DNA of 27,780 bases, taken from contig NZCO01000027.1 of NCBI GenBank assembly GCA_002686445.1, forward strand, positions 1 through 27,780. The letters are read 5' to 3'. The stretch's first letter is position 1. The number at the start of each line of letters is the position of its first letter. This stretch comes from a bacterium. GTDB taxonomy: Bacteria > Patescibacteriota > Andersenbacteria > UBA10190. Both the position numbers and the translations under genes were made by a program. Below the pieces are notes generated by a model, which saw only the letters and a list, made by a program, of their open reading frames with translations, searched no databases and was not told the DNA's origin. Positions 20,234 through 27,780 of the stretch are shown here, piece by piece.

Positions 20234-20614
20234 CTACGGGGGTATTTCATTTGGCTCAAGCTCAGGCTCTGCCTCAACTTTCGTGATTTGGAGCTCAATC
20301 CGATGCTTCGTGGCTCTTCCTTCAAGGAAGGTTATATACTCCCCCAGATCGGCGCGGGCGGGAATAGTCGCCTGTATTCGTTCCAAGTTGGGTGATTCCT
20401 CCGCCATACTATGTTCGATTTCGCCGAGCAACGCCTCAGTTTGTGGTCGACGCTCTCGTTCAATCTCAGCTAGCAAATACCCGAGCCGTTGGTCGCGCAC
20501 CAGCCCTTGGCCATACCAGGCGCCAGCAACCAGTGCCACCAGCACCAGTAGCTCAACTAAGCGGCGTATAGCTACGGGGCGCAGCGGAGTTTGCCAAAGT
20601 AATGAGACTTTCAT
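20234..20614 (-). CDS. pilO: PilO N-terminal part (set 2, frameshifted)
   Basis: I start at the ATG at 20614, one base after the pilN stop (126 residues, MKVSLLWQTPLRP). It has a basic start, a membrane helix (about 20-35), a coiled coil (YLLAEIERERRPQTEALLGEIEHS), and the first strand of the outer domain (RIELQITKVEAEPE). The frame stops after NEIPP at TAG (20236-20234), just past a C5 run. The rest of PilO continues in another frame from 20231. Alone it would be a membrane stalk without its pairing domain. Confidence 0.75.
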   Translation of the reverse strand: MKVSLLWQTPLRPVAIRRLVELLVLVALVAGAWYGQGLVRDQRLGYLLAEIERERRPQTEALLGEIEHSMAEESPNLERIQATIPARADLGEYITFLEGRATKHRIELQITKVEAEPELEPNEIPP

Positions 20615-20615
20615 A

Positions 20616-21143
20616 TCACTGACGTTTGACCGCAAAGGAGAAACTCGCCTCGTCGCCGGTCTCAAAGTTACTCAAGGGAGCATCAACGCTCTCAACCCAT
20701 TCAAGCTCCTCTAGCTGTCGCCGAAAATTCACCACGTCCACGCGCGTTGAAACACTCCCCTGAATATTGAGAGCTCCTGTTTTCTCATCAAGTTGAATTG
20801 ACGTCAGCGCAATGTTGCTCGGTACTGCGGCCAGCATACCCCTAAATAGCGGTGTCCAAGGCTGGTAATACTGTAGCCAGCGGTCCGCCAAGCCAAGTGT
20901 CCCGTTTTTACTGGCGATGAGCTGCCTCGTTTCGCTCGCTATTTCCATCCCTCCGGCATCATCCGCTCGTAAACTGCGCTGCGCATACAGATATGCGCCG
21001 CCGCCAGCAGCCTGAGCCAATAATAATAACAGCAGCATACCCGCGGCCACCCGCAACAGCCTCCCGACACGATTCAGATATACACGAGCCGTGCGCTCTT
21101 CTCGAACCGGTGGAGGTAACAGATTAATCTGGTGTTCAATCAT
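20616..21143 (-). CDS. pilN: Type IV pilus protein PilN (set 2)
   Basis: I start at the ATG at 21143, giving 175 residues that begin MIEHQINLLPPPVREE, the PilM-binding peptide at its usual place. A start at 21155 would overlap pilM. A membrane helix (about 29-50) follows, then a coiled-coil stretch and an outer domain with PLFRGMLAAVPSNIALTSIQLDEKTGALNIQGSVSTRVDVVNFRRQLEELEWVESV and a closing FSFAVKRQ. This is standard PilN. It is intact and lies between intact pilM and split pilO. Confidence 0.92.
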   Translation of the reverse strand: MIEHQINLLPPPVREERTARVYLNRVGRLLRVAAGMLLLLLLAQAAGGGAYLYAQRSLRADDAGGMEIASETRQLIASKNGTLGLADRWLQYYQPWTPLFRGMLAAVPSNIALTSIQLDEKTGALNIQGSVSTRVDVVNFRRQLEELEWVESVDAPLSNFETGDEASFSFAVKRQ

Positions 21144-21147
21144 AGCT

Positions 21148-22173
21148 TTACACAATTACTTGGCGCATGGCCAAACCAAGCGCCGTCGCATAGTGAACAG
21201 ATTCGTGCACTCCCATCGGCGCATTGGTGTCGTCACCGGGCGGCAGAACATTAACCCACGGACTGCCTCGTTGCACGTGCACGTCATCGAAATATTTTAG
21301 AAAAGCGGAATCGAGCCCAGGCAGGTTCGTGCCACCGCCCGTCAGCAAGAGCTCGTTTATCTTATTATCAGGATCCAGACCAGTGTAGAACTCTACTATG
21401 CCGTGGATCTCAGCCACTAGGCCCAGCATTCCATCTTCCAACTCTTTCTCCATTTTTGGAAATTCCTTGGAGACGTCTGTTAACACCGGTCCTGCCAGCG
21501 ACGCGAGCTCCTGGGCACTTAATACTTGCGTAATATCACTTGCCCCTCGCTGCAGCGAAGCCGTGAAGCGAATAGTTCCCCGATCGTGGACAATCACATT
21601 CGTGTTTGATCCCCCCAGGTCAACTACCAACAATCCCTTGCGCAGCTGCAACTCGGGAGAAATCAGGGCCCGAATGATCGCCTGGCTTTCAAGCTCCAAC
21701 GCGCCGACGTCTAGACCAACGGCATGCAATGCCTCGTAGAGCGGATCCACCACTCTCTTTTCGGCTGCGCCTACTAGAACCTCCTGGCGATCAGTAGTTG
21801 TTCGCTTGTGTCGTCGGACCGGCTGCCAATCGACATAGACGTTATCAATACCAAACGGAATGTGCTGCGCTACTTCCCACTGTACCGCCTCACTAATTTC
21901 TGCTGGCTCCATGATCGGAATTTCAATCACTCGCAGAAAAGACTCTGTCTCAGGAACAGACGCGACGACCGTGATGTTTTTGCGCGATGGTAGCTTACAT
22001 TTCTCTAGCGCCTCATGCAGCACCTGCTGCATAGCTACCTGGTTAGTAATTTCCCCTTTTTGCACCGTGCCTTCCGGCACACCGTGCCAGCAGTGGGTCG
22101 TCAGTCTCCGACCTCCTCCCAAGCCAATTTGGGCGATCTTCACCGACTGTTCTGAAATATCAATGCCGAGCAT
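21148..22173 (-). CDS. pilM: Type IV pilus ATP-binding protein PilM (set 2)
   Basis: I start at the ATG at 22173 (341 residues, MLGIDISEQSVKIAQIG), matching the paralogue at 18558. It has VVASVPETESFLRVIEIP, AVQWEVAQHIPFGIDNVYVDWQ, EVLVGAAEKRVVDPLYEALHAVGL, LLVVDLGGSNTNVIVHD (phosphate-2) and LLLTGGGTNLPGLDSAF (adenosine motif). All ATP-binding parts are kept, so it should be functional. It is the first gene of set 2 and is separated from the PilX-like gene by about 100 bases that contain a REP-like motif and no clear terminator. Confidence 0.93.
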   Translation of the reverse strand: MLGIDISEQSVKIAQIGLGGGRRLTTHCWHGVPEGTVQKGEITNQVAMQQVLHEALEKCKLPSRKNITVVASVPETESFLRVIEIPIMEPAEISEAVQWEVAQHIPFGIDNVYVDWQPVRRHKRTTTDRQEVLVGAAEKRVVDPLYEALHAVGLDVGALELESQAIIRALISPELQLRKGLLVVDLGGSNTNVIVHDRGTIRFTASLQRGASDITQVLSAQELASLAGPVLTDVSKEFPKMEKELEDGMLGLVAEIHGIVEFYTGLDPDNKINELLLTGGGTNLPGLDSAFLKYFDDVHVQRGSPWVNVLPPGDDTNAPMGVHESVHYATALGLAMRQVIV

Positions 22174-22234
22174 GTTTTTGTAAGTGATAGTGAGTAGATT
22201 CCTAGACTCGTGACACACAGGTACGCCAAAAAAC

Positions 22235-22252
22235 GTAGTGCCTGGTACCTAC
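22235..22252. repeat. GTGCC-GGTACC imperfect palindrome, REP-like
   Basis: The sequence GTAGTGCCTGGTACCTAC is nearly self-complementary. Its reverse strand reads GGTACCAGGCAC, similar to the GGTGYCAGG core beside the transposase relic near 250 and 674. It lies in the gap between the PilX-like and pilM genes. Confidence 0.35.
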
Positions 22253-22274
22253 TTAACTATAGCCTAAAACCTGG

Positions 22275-23654
22275 TTATTGCTCCTCCTCCCAGGAGATAA
22301 ACTCATACTGTCCGGAGGTCGGAAAGTAGGGGGGCGGTGCGTAGAGAAAATACGGGTCGTACGAGGCGCTGCCCGATTGGAATCCACTAACCACCGTGCT
22401 ACCACTCACCCAGGTCGTGGCTGGCACGTCATTACTGGCTAGCATGCCGTATCGAGTCAGGCTGTTTTTTAGGTAGTGCGCTTGCGACCCATACCCGTTC
22501 GGATAATATCGGCGGTGGAATGCGCCCTTCTGAGCAATATAGGCACCATCTAAGACCATGTCATCCGGTGCTCCTGACCACGGTATCAGTATGTGCCGCT
22601 GACCAACGGCACCAAGGGCTCGCGACCCATCACGGACGCCATCGTAACTAATGTTGCCATTTAAAATGACGTCGACATTGGTGGCAGGCGTGTCAGGAAA
22701 TACTCCCGCAGCGACAGTTACGCGATCGCGCACATCCCCGTGTATCCAGACGGTGTCCTCAACATAAATAATACCGTCGCTAGGCACACTTGCAGTTGCA
22801 ACCAGTGCCGTCGTACCAACATCATGGGAGGTAAATTGCCAACCTGTTGCAGAGAGCCACGACCATACACTGGGGCCCTTAGCCGTCACACGCGAGATGG
22901 TGTACGTATTGTTCGAATTAAATTCTATTTCGTACCCGAAGTCACCAGAATCTCCATAGTATGTCCCCGAGGCCTGAGCAGCCGTCTTCATGTCCAGTAA
23001 ATCAGACGTGATGCCATTATAGTCAACGGCCGCCACTGGAAACTCCCATAACTCCGCAATCACGCCCGTTCCCCATACGCCAGGCTTTGTGGTCGGACCG
23101 CAGCCGTGGTATGTCTGACAGACATACGTCTCCATAGCACTGGTGACTAAGCTGTCCGAGGCCCCGTCCATCCGGATACCTCCATTAGCGTGTACCAGTC
23201 CGGAAATGGTCCCGCCATACCACACGTCTCCATTGGTGACCGATGCAAAGCGCGCTAACGAAGGGCGCCCATAGCGAGCACGCAGTTCAACGGTGCGACC
23301 TGGTTGACCGACGGTACCACCAACAGACGTAATCAGCACGGTCGTACTACCCGCGAGCGGCTCCGTGAACGTAACCGTATACTCACCAAGATCACCCTGC
23401 AATTGGTCGGTCACGGTATTAGTCTGCTCCGTGTAGTCATCAGGCGCATGCGCCAGACGCCAGCGACCAAAGTTGAGCCCCGACTCCGCAATTTGAAACG
23501 CTGTTTCGTCCTGAGCCTGCAACACGCTCTCGTGATAGGTGCGATTCACCAACCCGGCCAGGGAAGTAAAAATGACCGCAAACATAGTGACAAACACCAG
23601 CGTCATAATCAGCGTCCCGCCTTGCTGTAGTTTTACAGTGAAGTGTCCGAACAT
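22275..23654 (-). CDS. PilX-like pilus accessory protein
   Basis: The 459 residues start with MFGHFTVKLQQGGTLIMTLVFV, a prepilin-like helix in the style of PilX (small residues GG just before a hydrophobic helix), though the Glu at +5 of true pilins is missing. An amphipathic helix (ESVLQAQDETAFQIAESGLNFGRWRL) typical of PilX follows, then a long outer region rich in Thr, Gly and aromatic residues. A GDVWYGGTISGLVHANGGIRMDG stretch and CQTYHGCG with two Cys stand out, as does a beta-rich middle (DTVWIHGDVRDRVTVAAGVF...VDVILNGNISYDG) that suggests beta-helix repeats. I infer a minor pilus component or tip adhesin. Confidence 0.7.
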   Translation of the reverse strand: MFGHFTVKLQQGGTLIMTLVFVTMFAVIFTSLAGLVNRTYHESVLQAQDETAFQIAESGLNFGRWRLAHAPDDYTEQTNTVTDQLQGDLGEYTVTFTEPLAGSTTVLITSVGGTVGQPGRTVELRARYGRPSLARFASVTNGDVWYGGTISGLVHANGGIRMDGASDSLVTSAMETYVCQTYHGCGPTTKPGVWGTGVIAELWEFPVAAVDYNGITSDLLDMKTAAQASGTYYGDSGDFGYEIEFNSNNTYTISRVTAKGPSVWSWLSATGWQFTSHDVGTTALVATASVPSDGIIYVEDTVWIHGDVRDRVTVAAGVFPDTPATNVDVILNGNISYDGVRDGSRALGAVGQRHILIPWSGAPDDMVLDGAYIAQKGAFHRRYYPNGYGSQAHYLKNSLTRYGMLASNDVPATTWVSGSTVVSGFQSGSASYDPYFLYAPPPYFPTSGQYEFISWEEEQ

Positions 23655-23729
23655 GGATTTATTATCTCAGTAATAGTATAGCGCACTTAGTTTCGTCCTA
23701 CCGTGCTTTTAAGCCGCCTCGTTGTCTCA

Positions 23730-25067
23730 CTAGCGCCAGCTGGAAAACCAAAACAAGAAGGAGTGCAGCGACGTAGGCACGGGGAGACCATACGTCAGGG
23801 GCAAGAACCAAACGAAGGCAACCGCCACTGCTATTGATCCAGCTATAACAACGCCGCGTTTGCGCCGTTCGTTGCTCGCTGAGTCAAGCCACAGTAAACC
23901 AATTACGAGCGTGAGAATCAGCGGCGTAAAGTAATGGTAGAGAAACAACGCTCGGGGTATACGAGCAAAAGGAAACAACGCTAACAGTAGTCCCACAAGC
24001 GGAATCCACATGCGCGCGGCTGTACCGACTAGTCGGCGGCGACCAAAACTGACGATGCGAGCGATGAGTGCAATGATAAAGAGTACCGTACTTCCCCACC
24101 AGACGATCGGATTACCTAATAGATAGATAAACGCAGTGCCGGATTGCCAATAGAACACGGGCCGCACTAATAATGGCCACTGCCACCAGATGCTGGCATA
24201 CGGATGAGCCGCAGTCAGATTAAAGTTAGCAGTGAGCATTACCCGATGGTGCGCGATTGTTTCGCTGAAGAACGACACAACCCCACCAGAAAGATCTGGA
24301 TTATGAAATGCATCACCTGGCCCCGGCAGTGGCAGTAAACTCCAGTGCATCGCCCAGCCCAGGAAGTACACAGCAGCCGCACTTACCAGCACGACTGCCC
24401 CAGCCACAATCCATCGACTGAGGTCTTTTGGCATGGCTCGCGTCTGCCATAGGTGCACCAGCACCATAATGCCCAACAATCCTAATGCCACCAGGCCGGT
24501 AAACTTTGTACCAATGGCTAAGCCGGCAGCACCGCCCGCCGCCACAAATAACCACCAAGACTGGCTACTGCCAAATCTGCGCTCGCCGGCCAAGAACAAG
24601 GACACAGCTCCGAAGGTTGACGACAGCAACACCATATCGAGCGAAATGAGTCTTGACTGAACTATGAGTGCGTTATCTAGCGCCAGCGCTAAACCGCCGA
24701 ACGCGGCTATGGGCCAAGAGCCTCCAAGCTGGCGAATCAGGAGCAACACAATCAGGGGCACGAGTGCCCCTACTAGCATCGGCAGTAGGCGAAACAGTGT
24801 GATCGGGAATCTGCTGGGATACTCATCGCCTATGTTTTTGAATTCAAAGTCTCCCTGATAACCAGTGACGCCGACGATTGCAGCGATCAACAATTTCGCA
24901 TGCGGCGGGTGAATATCAAAAAACCGCTCGCCGGTGCAGCAGTAGGCGTTCACAAACTTGCCAAAGTGGACTTCGTCGAAGACTACTTCTCGAGGAGAAG
25001 TAAGCGCCACTCCCCGAACGATCAGCGCTAAGAGGGTGATGAGTAGAATTACTGAGGTTATCCGCAT
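23730..25067 (-). CDS. PMT-family protein O-mannosyltransferase
   Basis: This integral membrane enzyme transfers mannose (or a related sugar) from a polyprenyl carrier to Ser/Thr of exported proteins. The 445 residues carry about ten membrane segments and the hallmarks of the PMT (GT39) family: VVFDEVHFGKFVNAYC with the catalytic Asp-Glu in the first outer loop, DIHPPHAKLLIA, and SRLISLDMVLLSS in the second outer loop. A bacterial PMT of this length lacks the MIR domain of eukaryotic enzymes, as expected. It sits between the PilX-like gene and the 774-residue pseudopilin in the same direction. Thr/Ser-rich pseudopilins are thus plausible substrates, which is my inference. Confidence 0.88.
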   Translation of the reverse strand: MRITSVILLITLLALIVRGVALTSPREVVFDEVHFGKFVNAYCCTGERFFDIHPPHAKLLIAAIVGVTGYQGDFEFKNIGDEYPSRFPITLFRLLPMLVGALVPLIVLLLIRQLGGSWPIAAFGGLALALDNALIVQSRLISLDMVLLSSTFGAVSLFLAGERRFGSSQSWWLFVAAGGAAGLAIGTKFTGLVALGLLGIMVLVHLWQTRAMPKDLSRWIVAGAVVLVSAAAVYFLGWAMHWSLLPLPGPGDAFHNPDLSGGVVSFFSETIAHHRVMLTANFNLTAAHPYASIWWQWPLLVRPVFYWQSGTAFIYLLGNPIVWWGSTVLFIIALIARIVSFGRRRLVGTAARMWIPLVGLLLALFPFARIPRALFLYHYFTPLILTLVIGLLWLDSASNERRKRGVVIAGSIAVAVAFVWFLPLTYGLPVPTSLHSFLFWFSSWR

Positions 25068-25125
25068 ATAGGCTTAAGTGTAGCGTACGGGAATAACTCC
25101 TCGAAGCCAGCACGCAGACTGACTT

Positions 25126-27450
25126 TCAAGTCGTTGGCCTCGCTATTATTCGCGCACGATGCAGCTCCGCACCCGTGGCATCCAGGCAGCGAAGTATATA
25201 GGATCCAAGCCCAGCAGTGTTTTGTACTCGAATGCTACGAGTGCCTCCGACTGTAGGTTGTGCATTAGTGATGTTCCAATCATTTACTAAATCTGTGGGG
25301 CCCGATGTGTGCAGTGTTTTACAAGCAGGGGTCGCGCGCCAACTAATGGCGAACGACTGGCCAACCGGTACTGTTATTCGTGACCAATCTCCAACAACCG
25401 TCCCAAAGGGACCGATCGCACTGATCTCCCAAATATTGCCTACCCTAAGTCCCGCCACACAGGCTAGACTGGCGAAGTTAGAGGCAATAGGTTCGAGTTG
25501 CGACTCAACCCTCGTCTTAACGTTCGTGACGTAATGCGCTGTGCCAACTCGATCACGAGACCACCAAAAAGTGTCTGGATAGGCTGCCACGTGCAGCAGG
25601 TCGGTAAGCGTCTTCTGAGGACTAGTGTTGTAGAGCTCCATCAAAGTCAATATTTGATCACTGCCTGGTATCTGCCAATCACTGCGGTCACCAAAAGTCC
25701 CGCTGCAGGATATCCGATCACCGGCCTCGCTACCCCCGCTATGAAACCAAACTAAACTCGCTGGCATATAGGCACACCCACCATCCATGCTCCTCCACCC
25801 ATACCCTTCCTGCCGACAACCCGAGAAGGTCGGACGCGGCGGGGTTTTAAATGACAACGCCGCGCGCGCTGTCGCTCCCCCGACACCAGCACACTCTAAC
25901 CCAAAGACAGGGAGAACTCCGATCGTGCGCTGGGTATGCGCATACGTACCAGCAGAGTTTTTGGGGTTGACGGTAAGCCACGGGCTACCACTATTTGAAT
26001 GCGTTGGCGTCAACTCACCGTTGGTACAGTTTGACGAAGTCCACGTAATATCAACTTCCCCATACAAATTCACTACCGTGTTCGACGTCACCGGCTGCCC
26101 CAGATACTCTCCGGTAATAGTTATTTGTGGTGGTGGCGTGACTGGATTGTAGTCACTTACAAATAGTACCGCTGTCGCTTTTACCCCGAGACTGCTCGTG
26201 CACTCGAGTGTGAAATAGACGGCTGGGTGGTGAGCGGGCGACGTCCGGGCCGGAAATGAATACGTTGACCCAGACGCTTCAGGCGTCCCGTCCCACCCAA
26301 CAAACGAAGATACAAAACCTGCATCAGCGCTATTATTACTGGCCAGAGGCGTACCATCACAATCTGACACCGTCCAGTTCAGGGTAAAGGAAGCTTGGTC
26401 AGCAATATGTCGACCTGGATTCCCCGATGCGTCCACGACGGGAGTTCCTGAAGAGGACGTGAGCGTAACGCTCGGAGAACCAACAACAGTTATGTCCACT
26501 GTCGCCGTCATTGAACCGTAGGTGTTGGAACATGAAACGCTGTACTGACGATTGGGCGTGGAGAGCGCTAATGGCCCCAGTGTGTGCTGCCCACCCGATA
26601 AATCGCCGTCCCACTGCGTTTCACCATGATCATTGGCAGCTACTGGTGTATCATCGCAGTGCTGCGCACTCCAAGACAGCACGATGTTAGTCCCATCGCC
26701 AACGGAAATGTCCGTACCCCGAGCATCCGGATCAGCCGCCGGCCAGGCTTCGAAAGCGATCAGTGGCAACGGTTCTGTTGGCAGTGGAGTGCATTCACTC
26801 GGCAAACACGGAATAGCCCGCGGTGTTACATCTGTCACCAAATCAGTATCAGCCTCCGCTTGCCCCTCGGTGAGGCTGACAATTATCTGCGGGCGCACCC
26901 GAGTGACGCTCGTGTTAATAGTTTGGGCCTGGTTGGGAGTCAGCTCATCGCTCGCGTCATCGGGACCACTAAAGTAGCGGAAGAGCGGCGTGTTGCCGTT
27001 ATCAAGACTTTGCAACAGGATACGATCCGAAGTCGGTGTCGCCGGAAAGAAACAGGGACTCGTGGCTTCAGTTATAGCTTGGTGTAACTCATTAGTGTTA
27101 CCAAGCGCAGCGGTGGGAATGTAATAGCGGACTAGCTCAACTTCACCATCCGTATCTATATCCACTAAAATACTCAACTCGTTGGTAGCTGAGTTTTGGA
27201 GCCAGTATTCTCCTTTTTGGTTGGTATACCCATCATTATTGCAATCAACTGGCCGCGCGGAGCGAATGACACCAGCTATACGTTGCAGGTGCAGCCTAGC
27301 GTCCTCAGTGGCTCGCACCTGCACAACTTGTTGCCGAGATACTGATAGTGACCGGCCCGTGATGAAGCTGACAGACGCTAACACTAGGGCGCCAATGCCG
27401 ATTACCGTGATGAGCTCAACTATACTGAAACCAGTTTTCAAACGCGACAT
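25126..27450 (-). CDS. Giant pseudopilin with Ig-like and Lcl-like domains
   Basis: The 774 residues start MSRLKTGFSIVELITVIGIG: a prepilin peptidase site with G^F and Glu at +5, followed by a membrane helix. After a pilin-like region (to about 205) come three Ig-like modules, each with a W(S/T)xxxC strand and a partner Cys: LSWSAQHC with YSVSCSN, LNWTVSDC with FTLECTS, ITWTSSNC with FGLECAG. Next, about 540-685, is a segment like the Lcl C-terminal (DUF1566) domain: GYGWRSMDGGCAYM, SDWQIPGSDQILTLMELYN, FWWSRD and CVAGLR. A fourth Ig-like module (ISWRATPAC with YILRCLD) ends it. Pseudopilins are usually 120-250 residues, so this is a fusion, probably a tip adhesin. It would need disulfides. 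Confidence 0.85.
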   Translation of the reverse strand: MSRLKTGFSIVELITVIGIGALVLASVSFITGRSLSVSRQQVVQVRATEDARLHLQRIAGVIRSARPVDCNNDGYTNQKGEYWLQNSATNELSILVDIDTDGEVELVRYYIPTAALGNTNELHQAITEATSPCFFPATPTSDRILLQSLDNGNTPLFRYFSGPDDASDELTPNQAQTINTSVTRVRPQIIVSLTEGQAEADTDLVTDVTPRAIPCLPSECTPLPTEPLPLIAFEAWPAADPDARGTDISVGDGTNIVLSWSAQHCDDTPVAANDHGETQWDGDLSGGQHTLGPLALSTPNRQYSVSCSNTYGSMTATVDITVVGSPSVTLTSSSGTPVVDASGNPGRHIADQASFTLNWTVSDCDGTPLASNNSADAGFVSSFVGWDGTPEASGSTYSFPARTSPAHHPAVYFTLECTSSLGVKATAVLFVSDYNPVTPPPQITITGEYLGQPVTSNTVVNLYGEVDITWTSSNCTNGELTPTHSNSGSPWLTVNPKNSAGTYAHTQRTIGVLPVFGLECAGVGGATARAALSFKTPPRPTFSGCRQEGYGWRSMDGGCAYMPASLVWFHSGGSEAGDRISCSGTFGDRSDWQIPGSDQILTLMELYNTSPQKTLTDLLHVAAYPDTFWWSRDRVGTAHYVTNVKTRVESQLEPIASNFASLACVAGLRVGNIWEISAIGPFGTVVGDWSRITVPVGQSFAISWRATPACKTLHTSGPTDLVNDWNITNAQPTVGGTRSIRVQNTAGLGSYILRCLDATGAELHRARIIARPTT

Positions 27451-27454
27451 GGTA

Positions 27455-27780
27455 TTAGTTTGGCAGAGCTGTGCCAGCTGTAAAGCTCAACTTGTACTCC
27501 CCTACCTGCGCACTTTTACTGCCCTGCGCACTTTTACTGCCCTGCGCACTTTTACTGCCGATAGTCAGTGTATAGGTACCTGTGACTGGCAATGTCTCAT
27601 ATTTCGCATTAGGGCTAACTTTATCGAAGCAAACGGTCTTCGATAATCCTTGGCAAGTTGTTTTGGTGAACGAATTTCCATCGGGGCGACTAAGCGTACC
27701 GCGAGGGGTAAAATCATCGCTCTAAACAAAAATGTAGACCAAGTCTCCCTCGTCCGCCCGCCAGGAGTAGTGATCAGCTG
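27455..27780 (-). pseudogene. Pilin C-terminal part with in-frame amber stop (partial)
   Basis: The frame ends at TAA (27457-27455), 4 bases before the giant pseudopilin gene. Read upstream it gives a pilin-like outer domain: GTLSRPDGNSF, CQGLSKTVCF (a Cys pair), AKYETLPVTGTYTLTIG, three GSKSAQ repeats, and VGEYKLSFTAGTALPN. Upstream of a TAG at 27724-27722 the same frame continues SWRADEGDLVYIFV to the window edge, which resembles the Y-x-W-x-(S/A)-D-x-x-x-(Y)-V pattern common in pilins. Sense sequence on both sides suggests one gene with a nonsense codon. Alternatively the 27722 stop ends one protein and the downstream part is a relic. The N-terminus lies outside the window. Confidence 0.55.
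27506..27559 (-). repeat. Three exact 18-bp tandem repeats
   Basis: CTGCGCACTTTTACTGCC occurs three times without change, in frame, encoding GSKSAQ repeats in the pilin fragment. Perfect identity points to recent expansion by slippage. Confidence 0.9.

Noticed and set aside
27722..27724. Recoding of TAG as a sense codon
   Set aside because: CPR recoding known to me concerns UGA, and UGA clearly ends genes here. One amber in one gene is better explained by mutation or error.

Overview
The window looks like a chromosomal segment of an uncultivated bacterium, most likely of the Candidate Phyla Radiation (Patescibacteria). This is an inference from gene style: compact genes, many small membrane proteins of unknown family, a Y1-type REP transposase relic, sugar-nucleotide enzymes, and a type IV pilus cluster with fused or oversized pseudopilins. 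UGA is used as a stop by several genes, so the standard bacterial code applies rather than the UGA-glycine code of Gracilibacteria.

Bases 1-2500 are accessory. They hold a truncated REP-associated transposase between hairpin direct repeats, a GIY-YIG protein, a divergent inorganic-pyrophosphatase-like gene, the C-terminal remnant of an APH-type kinase, and a small membrane protein. Two degraded copies of the 3' end of the tmRNA gene sit in this region and delimit two cassettes. The region ends at the real tmRNA gene (ssrA, minus strand), which overlaps the end of smpB; together these make the trans-translation pair.

Bases 3498-4501 carry three small plus-strand membrane-protein genes that share a repeated module: hydrophobic segment, aromatic-Asp-Phe/Val-x-x-His, hydrophobic segment. 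After a structured intergenic stretch and a small soluble protein comes infC-rpmI-rplT (IF-3, L35, L20), with a good promoter in front of rpmI. A VanZ-like gene converges on and overlaps the end of rplT. A UDP-glucuronate decarboxylase-like epimerase follows. A five-gene minus-strand operon (cupin, M24 peptidase, DsbA-like oxidoreductase, PrsW-like membrane protease, anchored protein) spans 7778-11354.

Bases 11460-13255 (minus) hold two tandem short peptide genes, each next to a nearly identical GC-rich hairpin, upstream of a 447-residue protein I do not recognise. Diverging from them is a nucleotidyltransferase with an N-terminal ribbon-helix-helix DNA-binding domain, next to palindromic operator candidates. 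A 57-residue protein with its own palindromic promoter region and terminator follows.

Bases 14597-17058 (minus) contain a ROK-family kinase, a small membrane protein, a PHP-domain phosphoesterase and a cytidylyltransferase. From 17077 to the end, all on the minus strand, is a type IV pilus region: two successive pilM-pilN-pilO-(small membrane protein) sets, the upstream one with pilO split by a one-base shift in a C run, then a PilX-like protein, a PMT-family O-mannosyltransferase, a 774-residue pseudopilin with Ig-like and Lcl-like domains, and the end of another pilin interrupted by an amber codon. Transcription runs from the window end toward 17077, so the pilins come first and the PilMNO assembly platform follows.
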